Notes: generated by a model from the sequence alone, not told the origin. 9,126 bases of DNA from Clostridia bacterium (GCA_017407375.1 JAFQWT010000070.1:1-9126), one strand, 5' to 3'. Counted from the first letter of the stretch, positions 1 to 6,112 are shown. Translations and numbers: made by a program.

Positions 1-795
1 CAGCACGCCCTCGGTGGCGGCCAGGCGGTGCGCTGTGGCGGCGGCCTCCTCCTCAGTGACGGTCAGCACCTCGTCAAGGATGGCGGGGTCCAGCGTTTTC
101 GGCACAAAGCCGGCGCCGATCCCTTGCAGACCGTGAGCGCCCGCGCGCCCCTCGGTGAGGACGGGGGAGCCGGCCGGCTCCACACCCACCACACGGAGGC
201 GGGGGATCCTCTCCTTTAAGTAGCGGCCCGTCCCCGTGATCGTCCCGCCCGTGCCGATGCCTGCCACAAAAACGTCCAGCTCTCCGTCGGTATCGGCATA
301 GAGCTCGGGGCCCGTGGTGCGGTAATGCGCGGCGGGGTTTTCGGGGTTTTCAAACTGCGAGGGAAGGAAGGAGTTGGGGGTCGCGGCGGCCAGCTCCTCG
401 GCCTTGTCGATCGCCCCCTTCATGCCAAGGGCGCCCGGCGTCAGGATCACCTCGGCGCCGTAGGCGCTCATCAGGCGGCGCCGCTCGACCGACATGGTGT
501 CGGGCATCACGATCACGGCGCGGTAGCCCCTGGCCGCGGCCACGGCCGCAAGGCCGATGCCGGTATTGCCCGAGGTCGGCTCAATGACGGTGCCGCCGCG
601 GCAAAGCCGCCCCTCGGCCTCGGCCGCATCGAGCATGGAAAGGGCCACGCGGTCCTTGGCCGAGCCCGCGGGGTTGCACCCCTCGAGCTTAGCGTAAATA
701 CGGGCCGAAAGGCCAAGGTCACGGGTCAGGCGGGAAAGCGAGAGCAGGGGCGTGCCTCCGATGAGCGCCTCCACCGAGGAATAAATGTGAGCCAT
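1..795 (-). CDS. cysK: Cysteine synthase (O-acetylserine sulfhydrylase), C-terminus missing
   Basis: PLP enzyme that converts O-acetylserine plus sulfide to cysteine and acetate in the cytoplasm, the last step of cysteine synthesis. Reading the minus strand from ATG at 795-793 gives 265 residues with no stop before the window edge; the family is usually about 305-310 residues, so some 40-45 C-terminal residues lie outside. Visible motifs: N-terminal VEALIGGTPLL (8-18); NPAGSAKDR (41-49) with K47 as the PLP Schiff-base lysine; TSGNTG (74-79), the substrate-binding loop; SQFENPENPAAH (146-157); GTGGT (181-185), the PLP-phosphate loop; HGLQGIGAGFVP (221-232). The start is fixed by AAGGAG at 807-802, six bases upstream, and a consensus promoter behind it. 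It is transcribed divergently from the ROK gene. The very similar cystathionine beta-synthase and O-phosphoserine sulfhydrylase folds are less likely given these motifs. Confidence 0.95.
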   Translation of the reverse strand, partial: MAHIYSSVEALIGGTPLLSLSRLTRDLGLSARIYAKLEGCNPAGSAKDRVALSMLDAAEAEGRLCRGGTVIEPTSGNTGIGLAAVAAARGYRAVIVMPDTMSVERRRLMSAYGAEVILTPGALGMKGAIDKAEELAAATPNSFLPSQFENPENPAAHYRTTGPELYADTDGELDVFVAGIGTGGTITGTGRYLKERIPRLRVVGVEPAGSPVLTEGRAGAHGLQGIGAGFVPKTLDPAILDEVLTVTEEEAAATAHRLAATEGVL

Positions 796-808
796 AAGGA
801 TCTCCTTG

Positions 809-825
809 GGGGCACACGGCGCCCC
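809..825 (-). other. Small GC stem-loop in the cysK leader
   Basis: On the cysK transcript a GGGGC / GCCCC pair (five G-C pairs, seven-base loop) sits one base upstream of the AAGGAG Shine-Dalgarno at 807-802. It lies within a leader of about 46 nt. It could modulate access to the ribosome site or simply stabilise the 5' end. The stem is short and a regulatory role is only a guess. Confidence 0.3.
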
Positions 826-847
826 TTGTTGACTGATGATACATTCC

Positions 848-876
848 ATTATACACCACACGGCGGGGTTTGTCAA
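848..876 (-). promoter_or_regulatory. Sigma-A promoter of cysK
   Basis: On the minus strand a perfect -35 TTGACA (876-871) and a perfect -10 TATAAT (853-848) are separated by exactly 17 bases. Transcription would start near 841, giving a leader of about 46 nt before the cysK start. No T-box or SAM riboswitch fits in so short a leader, so any control by cysteine or sulfur supply would have to act through a DNA-binding protein or at translation. Confidence 0.9.
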
Positions 877-944
877 TTGCCGACCGCCTTGCCCGAAGTA
901 TCCGCTCAAAAAACGGTAAAATCGGCTAAACATTGCGATAGTCA

Positions 945-973
945 TTGACAGGAATAGCGCGAAATGCTACAAT
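945..973 (+). promoter_or_regulatory. Sigma-A promoter of the ROK-family gene (extended -10)
   Basis: TTGACA at 945-950 and TACAAT at 968-973 with a 17-base spacer. The spacer ends in TGC at 965-967, which makes an extended -10 (TGn). Transcription would start near 980, leaving about 30 nt before the ATG at 1010. This promoter is back-to-back with the cysK promoter; about 70 bp separate the two -35 boxes, enough room for a shared regulator, though I see no clear operator. Confidence 0.88.
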
Positions 974-1009
974 ATTTTTGTAAATACCACCTCCGGAAAG
1001 GAAGGAACC

Positions 1010-1489
1010 ATGAAATTCAAACCGACGTTGGATACGCATTACCGTCCGTTTCTTGTAGAGCTTGAGGCCTTTGAGCGTGCCGCCCGTGAGAGCGGTGACG
1101 CCACCGCCACCGTAGGGGTGACGGGGGGAGACAACGCCTATGCCATCACCATCCCGATTTTTGCCGAGGGGCACGAGGATGAGAACTACCTCTTTCTTGA
1201 GCGCCTCGCCAAGGCCCTCCTTTGGGTGATCGGCGGGCACAGGATCTACCTCCACGCCCCCGCCTACGTGGTGGAAAGAATGCGCCGTGAGTACGCCCCG
1301 GACGGCGTGCATCACAAGGATGCCGAGATGATGGCCGGGGTCTACGAGGCCGATTTGAGATCGTCGCCTGCCAAAGCGCGGACGAGGTCCCCGCCACCAC
1401 CAAACGGACCCTGCAGCTCGGCGGTCATCTGGACGGCTGCCGCATTGGCTTTGATGCGGGCGGAAGCGACCGCAAGGTCAGCGCCGTGA
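1010..1489 (+). CDS. ROK-family protein, 5' part of a frameshifted gene
   Basis: First open frame of a gene that appears split in two. The ATG at 1010 follows a purine-rich AAGGAAGG (998-1005). Residues 1-115 read as a normal protein: an N-terminal region in front of the ROK kinase core that I cannot assign to a known domain (charged helical start, then TVGVTGGDNAYAITIPIF). From residue 116 (base 1355) the frame turns into Ser/Pro/Arg/Ala-rich sequence typical of out-of-frame reading, while the +1-numbered frame carries FEIVACQSADEVP, then RIGFDAGGSDRKV, straight into the downstream kinase ORF. One base is therefore missing around 1354-1357. Repairing it gives a single protein of about 454 residues. 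The ORF stops at TGA 1487-1489. Whether the deletion is a real inactivating mutation or a sequencing/assembly error cannot be told from the sequence alone. Confidence 0.75.
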   Translation: MKFKPTLDTHYRPFLVELEAFERAARESGDATATVGVTGGDNAYAITIPIFAEGHEDENYLFLERLAKALLWVIGGHRIYLHAPAYVVERMRREYAPDGVHHKDAEMMAGVYEADLRSSPAKARTRSPPPPNGPCSSAVIWTAAALALMRAEATARSAP

Positions 1490-2373
1490 TCGATGGGGAG
1501 ACCGTGTATAGCGAGGAGGTCGTCTGGCATCCGAAGACGACGGCGGACTGGCATTACCATTACGACGGCATCGTTGCCGCCATGAAGTCGGCCGCCGCCA
1601 AGATGCCGCGTGTGGACGCCATCGGCGTGTCGAGCGCGGGCATCTATGTCAACAACCGCGCGATGCTGGCCAGTCTTTTCCGCAAGATCCCGAAGGAGGA
1701 TTTCGATGCCCACGTCAAGGACATCTACCTGAACGCCGCCCGTGAGATCGGCGCCCCCATCGAGGTAGCCAATGACGGTGACGTCACGGCGCTGGCGGGC
1801 AGCATGTCGCTCGGTGAGAACGGCGTGCTCGGCATTGCCATGGGCACCTCCGAGGCGGGCGGCTACATCAATACCGAGGGCGGCATCAACGGCTGGCTGA
1901 ACGAGCTGGCCTTTGTCCCCGTGGACCTCTCCCCCGAGGCGGGGTATGACGAGGCCGCCGACGACATCGGCGTTGGCGCGCAGTACTTCTCGCAGGACGC
2001 CGTCATCAAGCTGGCGGGCTATGCGGGAATCACCTTCCCCGAGGGGCTTGCCCCCGCCGAAAAGCTGAAGATAGTGCAGAAGATGATGGAGGAGGATTCC
2101 CCCGTCGCCGCCGCGATCTACGAGGACATCGGTACCTACCTTGGCTACACCACGGCGTTTTACAGCCGCTTCTATAAGATCAACCACCTTATCATTCTCG
2201 GTCGTGTGACCAGCGGCAAGGGCGGCGACATCCTGATGGCCCGCGCCCAGAGGGTGCTTGACGAGGAGTATCCCGACCTTGGTGTGAAGATCTCGATGCC
2301 GAACGAGAAGATGCGCCGAGTGGGGCAGAGCATCGCGGCCGCTTCTCTCCCTGTGCGGAAAATTCAGGCATAA
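1486..2373 (+). CDS. ROK-family sugar kinase-like protein, 3' part of the frameshifted gene
   Basis: Main part of the ROK (repressor/ORF/kinase) domain. The open frame extends back to about 1354 without a start; GTG 1486 is only the first available start and would cut off the phosphate-1 loop DAGGSDRKV encoded at 1453-1479, so an independent protein from GTG should be inactive. In GTG numbering: VDAIGVSSAGIY (43-54), VANDGDVTALAG (94-105) with the catalytic Asp in NDGD, and GTSEAGGYIN (120-129), equivalent to the GTGIGGG loop. The usual GEIGH and the Cys-rich zinc cluster of ROK kinases are replaced by NELAF (139-143), so this is a divergent, zinc-less subgroup; the substrate is unknown. The last six residues (VRKIQA) and the TAA lie inside a repeat element starting at 2351. 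The gene is followed by the repeat array and a terminator. A hexose or N-acetylhexosamine substrate would be typical of the family. Confidence 0.8.
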   Translation: MIDGETVYSEEVVWHPKTTADWHYHYDGIVAAMKSAAAKMPRVDAIGVSSAGIYVNNRAMLASLFRKIPKEDFDAHVKDIYLNAAREIGAPIEVANDGDVTALAGSMSLGENGVLGIAMGTSEAGGYINTEGGINGWLNELAFVPVDLSPEAGYDEAADDIGVGAQYFSQDAVIKLAGYAGITFPEGLAPAEKLKIVQKMMEEDSPVAAAIYEDIGTYLGYTTAFYSRFYKINHLIILGRVTSGKGGDILMARAQRVLDEEYPDLGVKISMPNEKMRRVGQSIAAASLPVRKIQA

Positions 2374-2458
2374 ATTCCCGTTCCCCCCCCGCTCGGCGTA
2401 TGAAAATACGCCGTCGGGTCGGAGAACGAAAATTTCTCCACTGAATTTTCTCGCACAG
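2351..2458 (+). repeat. Palindromic unit, copy 1 (complete)
   Basis: Complete copy with both terminal inverted repeats (CTGTGCGGAAAATTCAG at 2351-2367 against 2441-2458). The central stem is 2394-2401 with 2406-2413 around a GAAA loop (2402-2405). A second inverted repeat is GAAAATT (2428-2434) with AATTTTC (2444-2450). It carries a run of eight C at 2383-2390. Its bases 2371-2373 are the stop codon of the ROK gene. Confidence 0.85.
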
Positions 2459-2562
2459 CACAAAGGATCGAGGCATAAATTCCTGTTCCCCCCCGCTCGG
2501 TGTATGGAAATACGCCGTCGGGTCGGAGAACGAAATTTTCTCCACTGAAATTTCTCGCACAG
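2459..2562 (+). repeat. Palindromic unit, copy 2 (left end diverged)
   Basis: The first ~13 bases no longer match the inverted end of copy 1, but from GGCATAAATTCC (2472) on it is nearly identical. The central stem is 2498-2505 with 2510-2517 around GGAA (2506-2509); it has one G-T (G-U in RNA) pair where the other copies have G-C. The second inverted repeat is GAAATTT (2532-2538) with AAATTTC (2548-2554), which keeps pairing despite changes on both sides relative to copy 1. Confidence 0.85.
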
Positions 2563-2638
2563 ACCGGAAAATTCAGGCGCAAATCTCCGTTTCCTCCCGC
2601 TCGGCGTATGGAAATACGCCGTCGGGTCGGAGAACGAA
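2563..2638 (+). repeat. Palindromic unit, copy 3 (right end truncated)
   Basis: Begins with CCGGAAAATTCAGGC, close to the left end of copy 1. The central 8-bp stem is 2602-2609 with 2614-2621 around GGAA (2610-2613). Identity stops after GGAGAACGAA at 2638, so the second inverted repeat and the right terminal repeat are lost. The ROK terminator follows about 15 bp later. Confidence 0.8.
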
Positions 2639-2652
2639 GGTATTCTTACCGC

Positions 2653-2682
2653 CCCCACGCCTCCCGCGTGGGGATTTTCTTG
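2653..2682 (+). terminator. Rho-independent terminator after the ROK gene and repeat array
   Basis: CCCCACGC (2653-2660) and GCGTGGGG (2666-2673) form a perfect 8-bp GC-rich stem with a CTCCC loop, followed by ATTTTCTT. If this is the ROK terminator, the transcript carries all three repeat hairpins as a 3' untranslated region of about 300 nt. The end of its T tract overlaps the -35 box of the galT promoter. Confidence 0.85.
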
Positions 2683-2708
2683 ACTTTTTATTCTATTTGT
2701 TGTAGAAT
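2680..2708 (+). promoter_or_regulatory. Sigma-A promoter of the galT operon
   Basis: TTGACT (2680-2685) and TAGAAT (2703-2708), 17-base AT-rich spacer, each one mismatch from consensus. Predicted start is near 2715, so the transcript begins almost exactly at the 5' foot of the stem-loop at 2717-2755. The promoter is packed directly against the upstream terminator. Confidence 0.8.
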
Positions 2709-2716
2709 GTAAAATG

Positions 2717-2755
2717 GTGGGATACGGGCCATAGACGATACCGAGCCGATCCCAC
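2717..2755 (+). promoter_or_regulatory. 5' stem-loop of the galT mRNA abutting the ribosome-binding site
   Basis: GTGGGAT (2717-2723) pairs perfectly with ATCCCAC (2749-2755), and CGG (2725-2727) with CCG (2746-2748) after a single bulged A, giving about ten base pairs around an 18-nt loop (2728-2745). The stem starts at or next to the predicted transcript start and ends at the base before the GGAGG Shine-Dalgarno (2756-2760). It may protect the 5' end, or modulate ribosome access if a protein or ligand binds it. It is too small for any riboswitch class I know. Confidence 0.55.
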
Positions 2756-2765
2756 GGAGGAGCTT

Positions 2766-4304
2766 ATGGACGGAAAGATCTTAGTTGAGGAGCTGCTGGC
2801 TTACGCCAAGGCCCACCTTTCGCTTGACCCTCTGGATGCCCCCTGGCTGAAGAACCGCCTGCTGGCGGCGCTCTCGCTTGACGGGGCCACCGCCACCGCC
2901 GTGGACACGGCGTACGTGGCAGCGCTCGACGTGCCCGACACCCTGACCGAAAAGCTCCGTGCTTACGCGCGGGAGCGCGACCTCTGTGAGGAGGGGTACG
3001 AGGCGATCTTCGCCACGGAGGTCATGGGACTTCTGACCCCGCCGCCCTCGGCCATCAACGCACTTTTCGAAAAGAAAAAGGCGGAGGAGGGGCTGGACGC
3101 GGCCGTTTCGTGGTTCTACTCCCTCTGCATCCACAACGATTACATTCAAAAGACCGCCATCTCCCGCAACATGGAGTGGGAGTACCGTGACGGCGATAAC
3201 ACGCTGGAGATCACCGTCAACCTCTCCAAGCCTGAAAAGAGCAATAAGGAGATCGCCAAGCTCCTTTCCGCCCCCAAGCAGACCGAGAAGTATCCCGCCT
3301 GCGCCCTGTGCCAGGAGAACGAGGGGTACGAGGGCACCCTCACCCACCCCGCGCGCGGCAACCTCCGCACGCTCTCGCTCACCATGGGGGGAGAAGCGTG
3401 GTTTGTGCAGTATTCTCCCTATGCCTATTACCGTGAGCATTGCATCGCCATCTCCCGCGCCCACACCCCGATGAAGGTGGACGCCACCACACCCCGCAAG
3501 CTCCTTGACTTTGTCGATGCCTTCCCGCATTACTTCATCGGCAGTAACGCCGCCCTCCCGATCGTTGGCGGCTCGATCCTCAACCATGAGCATTACCAGG
3601 GCGGCGGCGCACTGCTCCCGATGCAGAAGGCCCCCGTCGAGAGGGCATACGCCGTCCCCTCGTACCCCACGGTCAAGCTGGGGCGCCTTTCCTGGTACAA
3701 CAGCGCCCTGCGGCTTGAGAGCCGTGACCGCGCGGCCCTGGAGGCCGTGGCCGTCCGCGTGATCGAGGCGTGGCGCGATTTCTCTGCGCCCGAGGTCGGC
3801 ATCCTTGCCGCCAGCGAGGGGGTCCCCCACAACACTCTCTCTCCCATCGCCCGCCGCGTGGGCGACAGCTACGTGATGGATATGATCCTCAGGAACAACC
3901 GCACGAGCGAGGAGTATCCCGAGGGCATCTATCACGCCCACCCCGAGTACCACAACGTCAAAAAGGAGGGCATCGGGCTCATCGAGGCCATGGGGCGCTT
4001 CATCCTCCCCGGCCGTCTTAAGACCCAGCTTGCCGCCATTGCCGACATCCTTTCGGGCGCTGCCCCGTACGATGCCGCCGCCCTCCGCACGGAGGGACAC
4101 CCCCTCGGGGTCCACGCCGCCATGATCGCCTCTCTGGTGGCGGAGCACGGCACCGCCCTCACCGCCGCGGAGGCAGAGGCGGCCGTCCGCACGCGCGTGA
4201 ACCGCGTCTGTGCTGCGATCCTTGATAATACCGCCGTCTTTAAGCGCGATGAGGCGGGCCTTGCGGCCTTTGAGCGCTTCCTTACCCTCGTCACCAACGC
4301 TTGA
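2766..4304 (+). CDS. galT: UDP-glucose--hexose-1-phosphate uridylyltransferase, class II
   Basis: Leloir-pathway enzyme: exchanges UMP between UDP-glucose and galactose-1-phosphate to give glucose-1-phosphate and UDP-galactose. The 512 residues match the Firmicutes-type class II family (about 490-510), not the ~350-residue class I enzyme. Visible motifs: CALCQENEGYEG (179-190); YYREHCIAISRAHTPM (221-236); GSNAALPIVGGSILNHEHYQGG (259-280), whose HEH (274-276) corresponds to the nucleophile-bearing HPH of class I; VPHNTLSPIAR (353-363); HAHPEYHNVKKEGIGLIEAMG (390-410). The start is supported by GGAGG at 2756-2760, five bases upstream. No galK or galE is adjacent. The symporter gene follows after 26 bp without a terminator, so the two are probably co-transcribed from the promoter at 2680-2708. 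Confidence 0.95.
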   Translation: MDGKILVEELLAYAKAHLSLDPLDAPWLKNRLLAALSLDGATATAVDTAYVAALDVPDTLTEKLRAYARERDLCEEGYEAIFATEVMGLLTPPPSAINALFEKKKAEEGLDAAVSWFYSLCIHNDYIQKTAISRNMEWEYRDGDNTLEITVNLSKPEKSNKEIAKLLSAPKQTEKYPACALCQENEGYEGTLTHPARGNLRTLSLTMGGEAWFVQYSPYAYYREHCIAISRAHTPMKVDATTPRKLLDFVDAFPHYFIGSNAALPIVGGSILNHEHYQGGGALLPMQKAPVERAYAVPSYPTVKLGRLSWYNSALRLESRDRAALEAVAVRVIEAWRDFSAPEVGILAASEGVPHNTLSPIARRVGDSYVMDMILRNNRTSEEYPEGIYHAHPEYHNVKKEGIGLIEAMGRFILPGRLKTQLAAIADILSGAAPYDAAALRTEGHPLGVHAAMIASLVAEHGTALTAAEAEAAVRTRVNRVCAAILDNTAVFKRDEAGLAAFERFLTLVTNA

Positions 4305-4330
4305 TGCGATAAAAACAAAGGAAAGCTACT

Positions 4331-6106
4331 ATGGGATTTGATTTCTTCAGCGTTCTGCTTCTTCTCTGCGGTGTCACCTTCCTGCTTTACGGTATGGACA
4401 TTATGTCGGCCAACCTCGAGAAGCTGGCGGGCGGCCGCCTTGAACGAATGCTCCACACCATGACCAAAAAGCCCTTCGTTGCCATGCTTCTCGGCGCGGC
4501 GGTCACGGCGGTCATTCAGTCCTCGTCGGCTACCACGGTCCTTCTTGTCGGTCTCGTCAACTCGGGACTCCTTGATTTCGCCTCCTCAATCCCCGTGCTC
4601 ATGGGAGCCAACATCGGTACCACCGTCACGGCGTGGCTCATCAGCCTTTCTGGCATCAGCGGCGAGAGCGGCTTTATGAAGATGCTTGAGCCCGAGAATT
4701 TCTCGGCCGTTCTGGCCTTCGGATCGATCATGGTGCTGCTCATCTCCAAGGATAAAAAGAAGCGGAGCGTGGCTCACATCTTCGTTGCCTTTGCCGTTCT
4801 GATGTACGGCATGCGCTTGATGAAGGAGGCCATTGAGCCCTTAAAGAGCGATCCCACCTTTGAAAATATCATCGAGGGCATGTCCAACCCCGTGCTGGCG
4901 CTCCTTGTCGGTATCTTCATCACCGCCGTGATCCAGTCCTCCTCGGCCTCGATCGCGCTCCTCCAGGCGATCGTCATCGCCACCCCGGGCATGATCCCCA
5001 TGCAGGTGGCCATTCCCTTCGTGCTTGGTGCCAGCATCGGTACCTGCATCACGGGGATCCTCTCCTCGATCAGCGCCAACCGTGACGCCAAGCGCGTGGC
5101 CTTCACCCAGCTCTTCATCAAGGTGGTGGGCGGCATCGCCTTTATGATCGTTTATTTCGCGCTTGACGCGATCTTCGATTTCCCGCTGAACTCCCAGGCG
5201 GCCACCGCCGTTTCGATCGCGGTGTTCCATACCCTTTACAGCATTCTCAACTCGCTCGTTCAGCTTCCCCTTGTCCGCTGGCTCGTTCGGATCGGTATGC
5301 GCCTCGTACCCGACGATCCCAAGCTTGTCCGCCGCCGCGAGGAGCAGCCCTACCTTGATGAGCTTCTGCTCCGCACTCCCGCCGTCGCCGTGGCCGAGTG
5401 CGCCAATCTCACCGAGCGTATGTGCGTCATCTCCCGTAAGACCGTGCTCTATTCGATCTACAACCTCTTCAATTACAATGAGGGGGCGGGCGCTGTGATC
5501 GAGGATAACGAGCAGCTGGTCGACGAATACGAGGACGTCCTCGGCGCCTACCTTGTCCGCATCTCTTCGATGGAAATCACCGAAAGCGACAACGCCCTCG
5601 TCTCACGTATGCTCCATACGATCGGGGACTTCGAGCGCATTTCCGACCACGCCGCCAACCTTCTCGATACCTCGCGCGAGATCAACGAAAAGAAGATCGC
5701 CTTCTCGCAGGAGGCGCAGGAGGAGCTGCGCGTGCTGTCCAATGCCGTCACCGAGATTCTCTTCCTTATGGGGGCCGCCTATGAGCAGAACGACCTGTCC
5801 GCCGCTGCCCACGTAGAGCCGCTGGAGCAGGTCATCGACGGGCTCATCGCCACCATTAAGGACAACCATATCCGCCGCCTGCAGAACGGCAACTGCACGA
5901 TCGAGCTTGGCTTTGTGCTTTCGGACATCCTCAATAACTTTGAGCGCATCTCCGACCATTGCTCCAACATCGCCGTCGCCGTCATTGACGAGGCACGCGG
6001 CAGCTATGACGCGCACAAATACTTAAATTCGGTCAAGCACGGCGATGACGCCGCCTTTACCGAAAGCTTTGAAGGGTACCTTTCCAAGTACACGCTGGGC
6101 GCGTAA
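4331..6106 (+). CDS. Na+/phosphate symporter family protein with PhoU-like C-terminal domain
   Basis: Inner-membrane transporter of the Na/Pi cotransporter (NptA/YjbB-type, PNaS) family, 591 residues. The N-terminal ~320 residues are hydrophobic and hold the two inverted family repeats: AVTAVIQSSSATTVLLVG (57-74) followed by GANIGTTVTAWL (92-103), and ITAVIQSSSASIALLQA (197-213) followed by GASIGTCITGIL (233-244). The QSSS motifs bind Na+ and phosphate in this family. Residues from about 350 form a soluble helical PhoU-like part with two family signatures, DFERISDHAANL (433-444) and NFERISDHCSNIA (536-548). This membrane-plus-PhoU architecture is common in bacteria; the tail is thought to sense or tune phosphate flux. 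A weak purine-rich site (AAAGGAAA, 4317-4324) precedes ATG 4331. It lies 26 bp behind galT and ends just before a strong terminator. Phosphate is the likely substrate but is not proven by sequence. Confidence 0.92.
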   Translation: MGFDFFSVLLLLCGVTFLLYGMDIMSANLEKLAGGRLERMLHTMTKKPFVAMLLGAAVTAVIQSSSATTVLLVGLVNSGLLDFASSIPVLMGANIGTTVTAWLISLSGISGESGFMKMLEPENFSAVLAFGSIMVLLISKDKKKRSVAHIFVAFAVLMYGMRLMKEAIEPLKSDPTFENIIEGMSNPVLALLVGIFITAVIQSSSASIALLQAIVIATPGMIPMQVAIPFVLGASIGTCITGILSSISANRDAKRVAFTQLFIKVVGGIAFMIVYFALDAIFDFPLNSQAATAVSIAVFHTLYSILNSLVQLPLVRWLVRIGMRLVPDDPKLVRRREEQPYLDELLLRTPAVAVAECANLTERMCVISRKTVLYSIYNLFNYNEGAGAVIEDNEQLVDEYEDVLGAYLVRISSMEITESDNALVSRMLHTIGDFERISDHAANLLDTSREINEKKIAFSQEAQEELRVLSNAVTEILFLMGAAYEQNDLSAAAHVEPLEQVIDGLIATIKDNHIRRLQNGNCTIELGFVLSDILNNFERISDHCSNIAVAVIDEARGSYDAHKYLNSVKHGDDAAFTESFEGYLSKYTLGA

Positions 6107-6112
6107 GAAAAA

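Larger units (their letters stand above)
2351..2638 (+). repeat. Array of three tandem ~105-bp palindromic repeat units
   Basis: Three copies of one unit follow each other; the shared GGC anchor recurs at 2367, 2472 and 2576 (periods 105 and 104). Each unit contains a conserved core with an 8-bp perfect or near-perfect stem capped by GAAA or GGAA, then GTCGGGTCGGAGAACGAA. Copy 1 has near-perfect terminal inverted repeats: 2351-2367 and 2441-2458 are reverse complements apart from one extra base. Most of the unit can therefore fold into one long imperfect hairpin. This resembles a small non-coding mobile palindrome (MITE, ERIC- or Correia-like); no transposase or coding capacity is seen. The array starts within the last codons of the ROK gene and fills most of the gap to galT. 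Reverse-strand open frames across it (FSDPTAYFHTPSG, RPDGVF) only reflect the repeats. Confidence 0.9.

Noticed and set aside
796..841. T-box or SAM riboswitch controlling cysK
   Set aside because: The leader predicted from the consensus promoter is only about 46 nt, far too short, and has no T-box or terminator/antiterminator pair.
325..948. 207-residue plus-strand open frame opposite cysK
   Set aside because: Antisense shadow: the minus strand gives an uninterrupted cysteine synthase with all catalytic motifs, and this frame runs through the cysK promoter.
1350..1362. Programmed -1 ribosomal frameshift
   Set aside because: The site CGATTTG does not match a slippery heptamer, and I see neither an upstream Shine-Dalgarno-like stimulator nor a convincing downstream hairpin. 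ROK proteins are not known for it.
1486..1489. GTGA stop/start overlap as translational coupling of two genuine genes
   Set aside because: The coding sense of the second frame starts at about 1354, well before the GTG, and includes the essential phosphate loop. The overlap is therefore a by-product of the frameshift.
2351..2638. CRISPR array
   Set aside because: The units are ~105 bp, directly tandem and similar over nearly their whole length, without unique spacers. No cas genes are present.
1342..2658. 438-residue open frame on the minus strand across the repeats and the ROK gene
   Set aside because: Its N-terminal third only translates the palindromic repeats (repeated FRSPTRRRI/RPDGVF strings) and the rest is antisense to the ROK kinase core. 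No promoter or ribosome site supports it.
2781..4148. Long open frame of 455 residues on the minus strand opposite galT
   Set aside because: It is the mirror of a GC-rich coding frame. Its translation is low-complexity Gly/Val/Asp-rich with no motif, while the plus strand encodes a full class II GalT with its own promoter and ribosome site.
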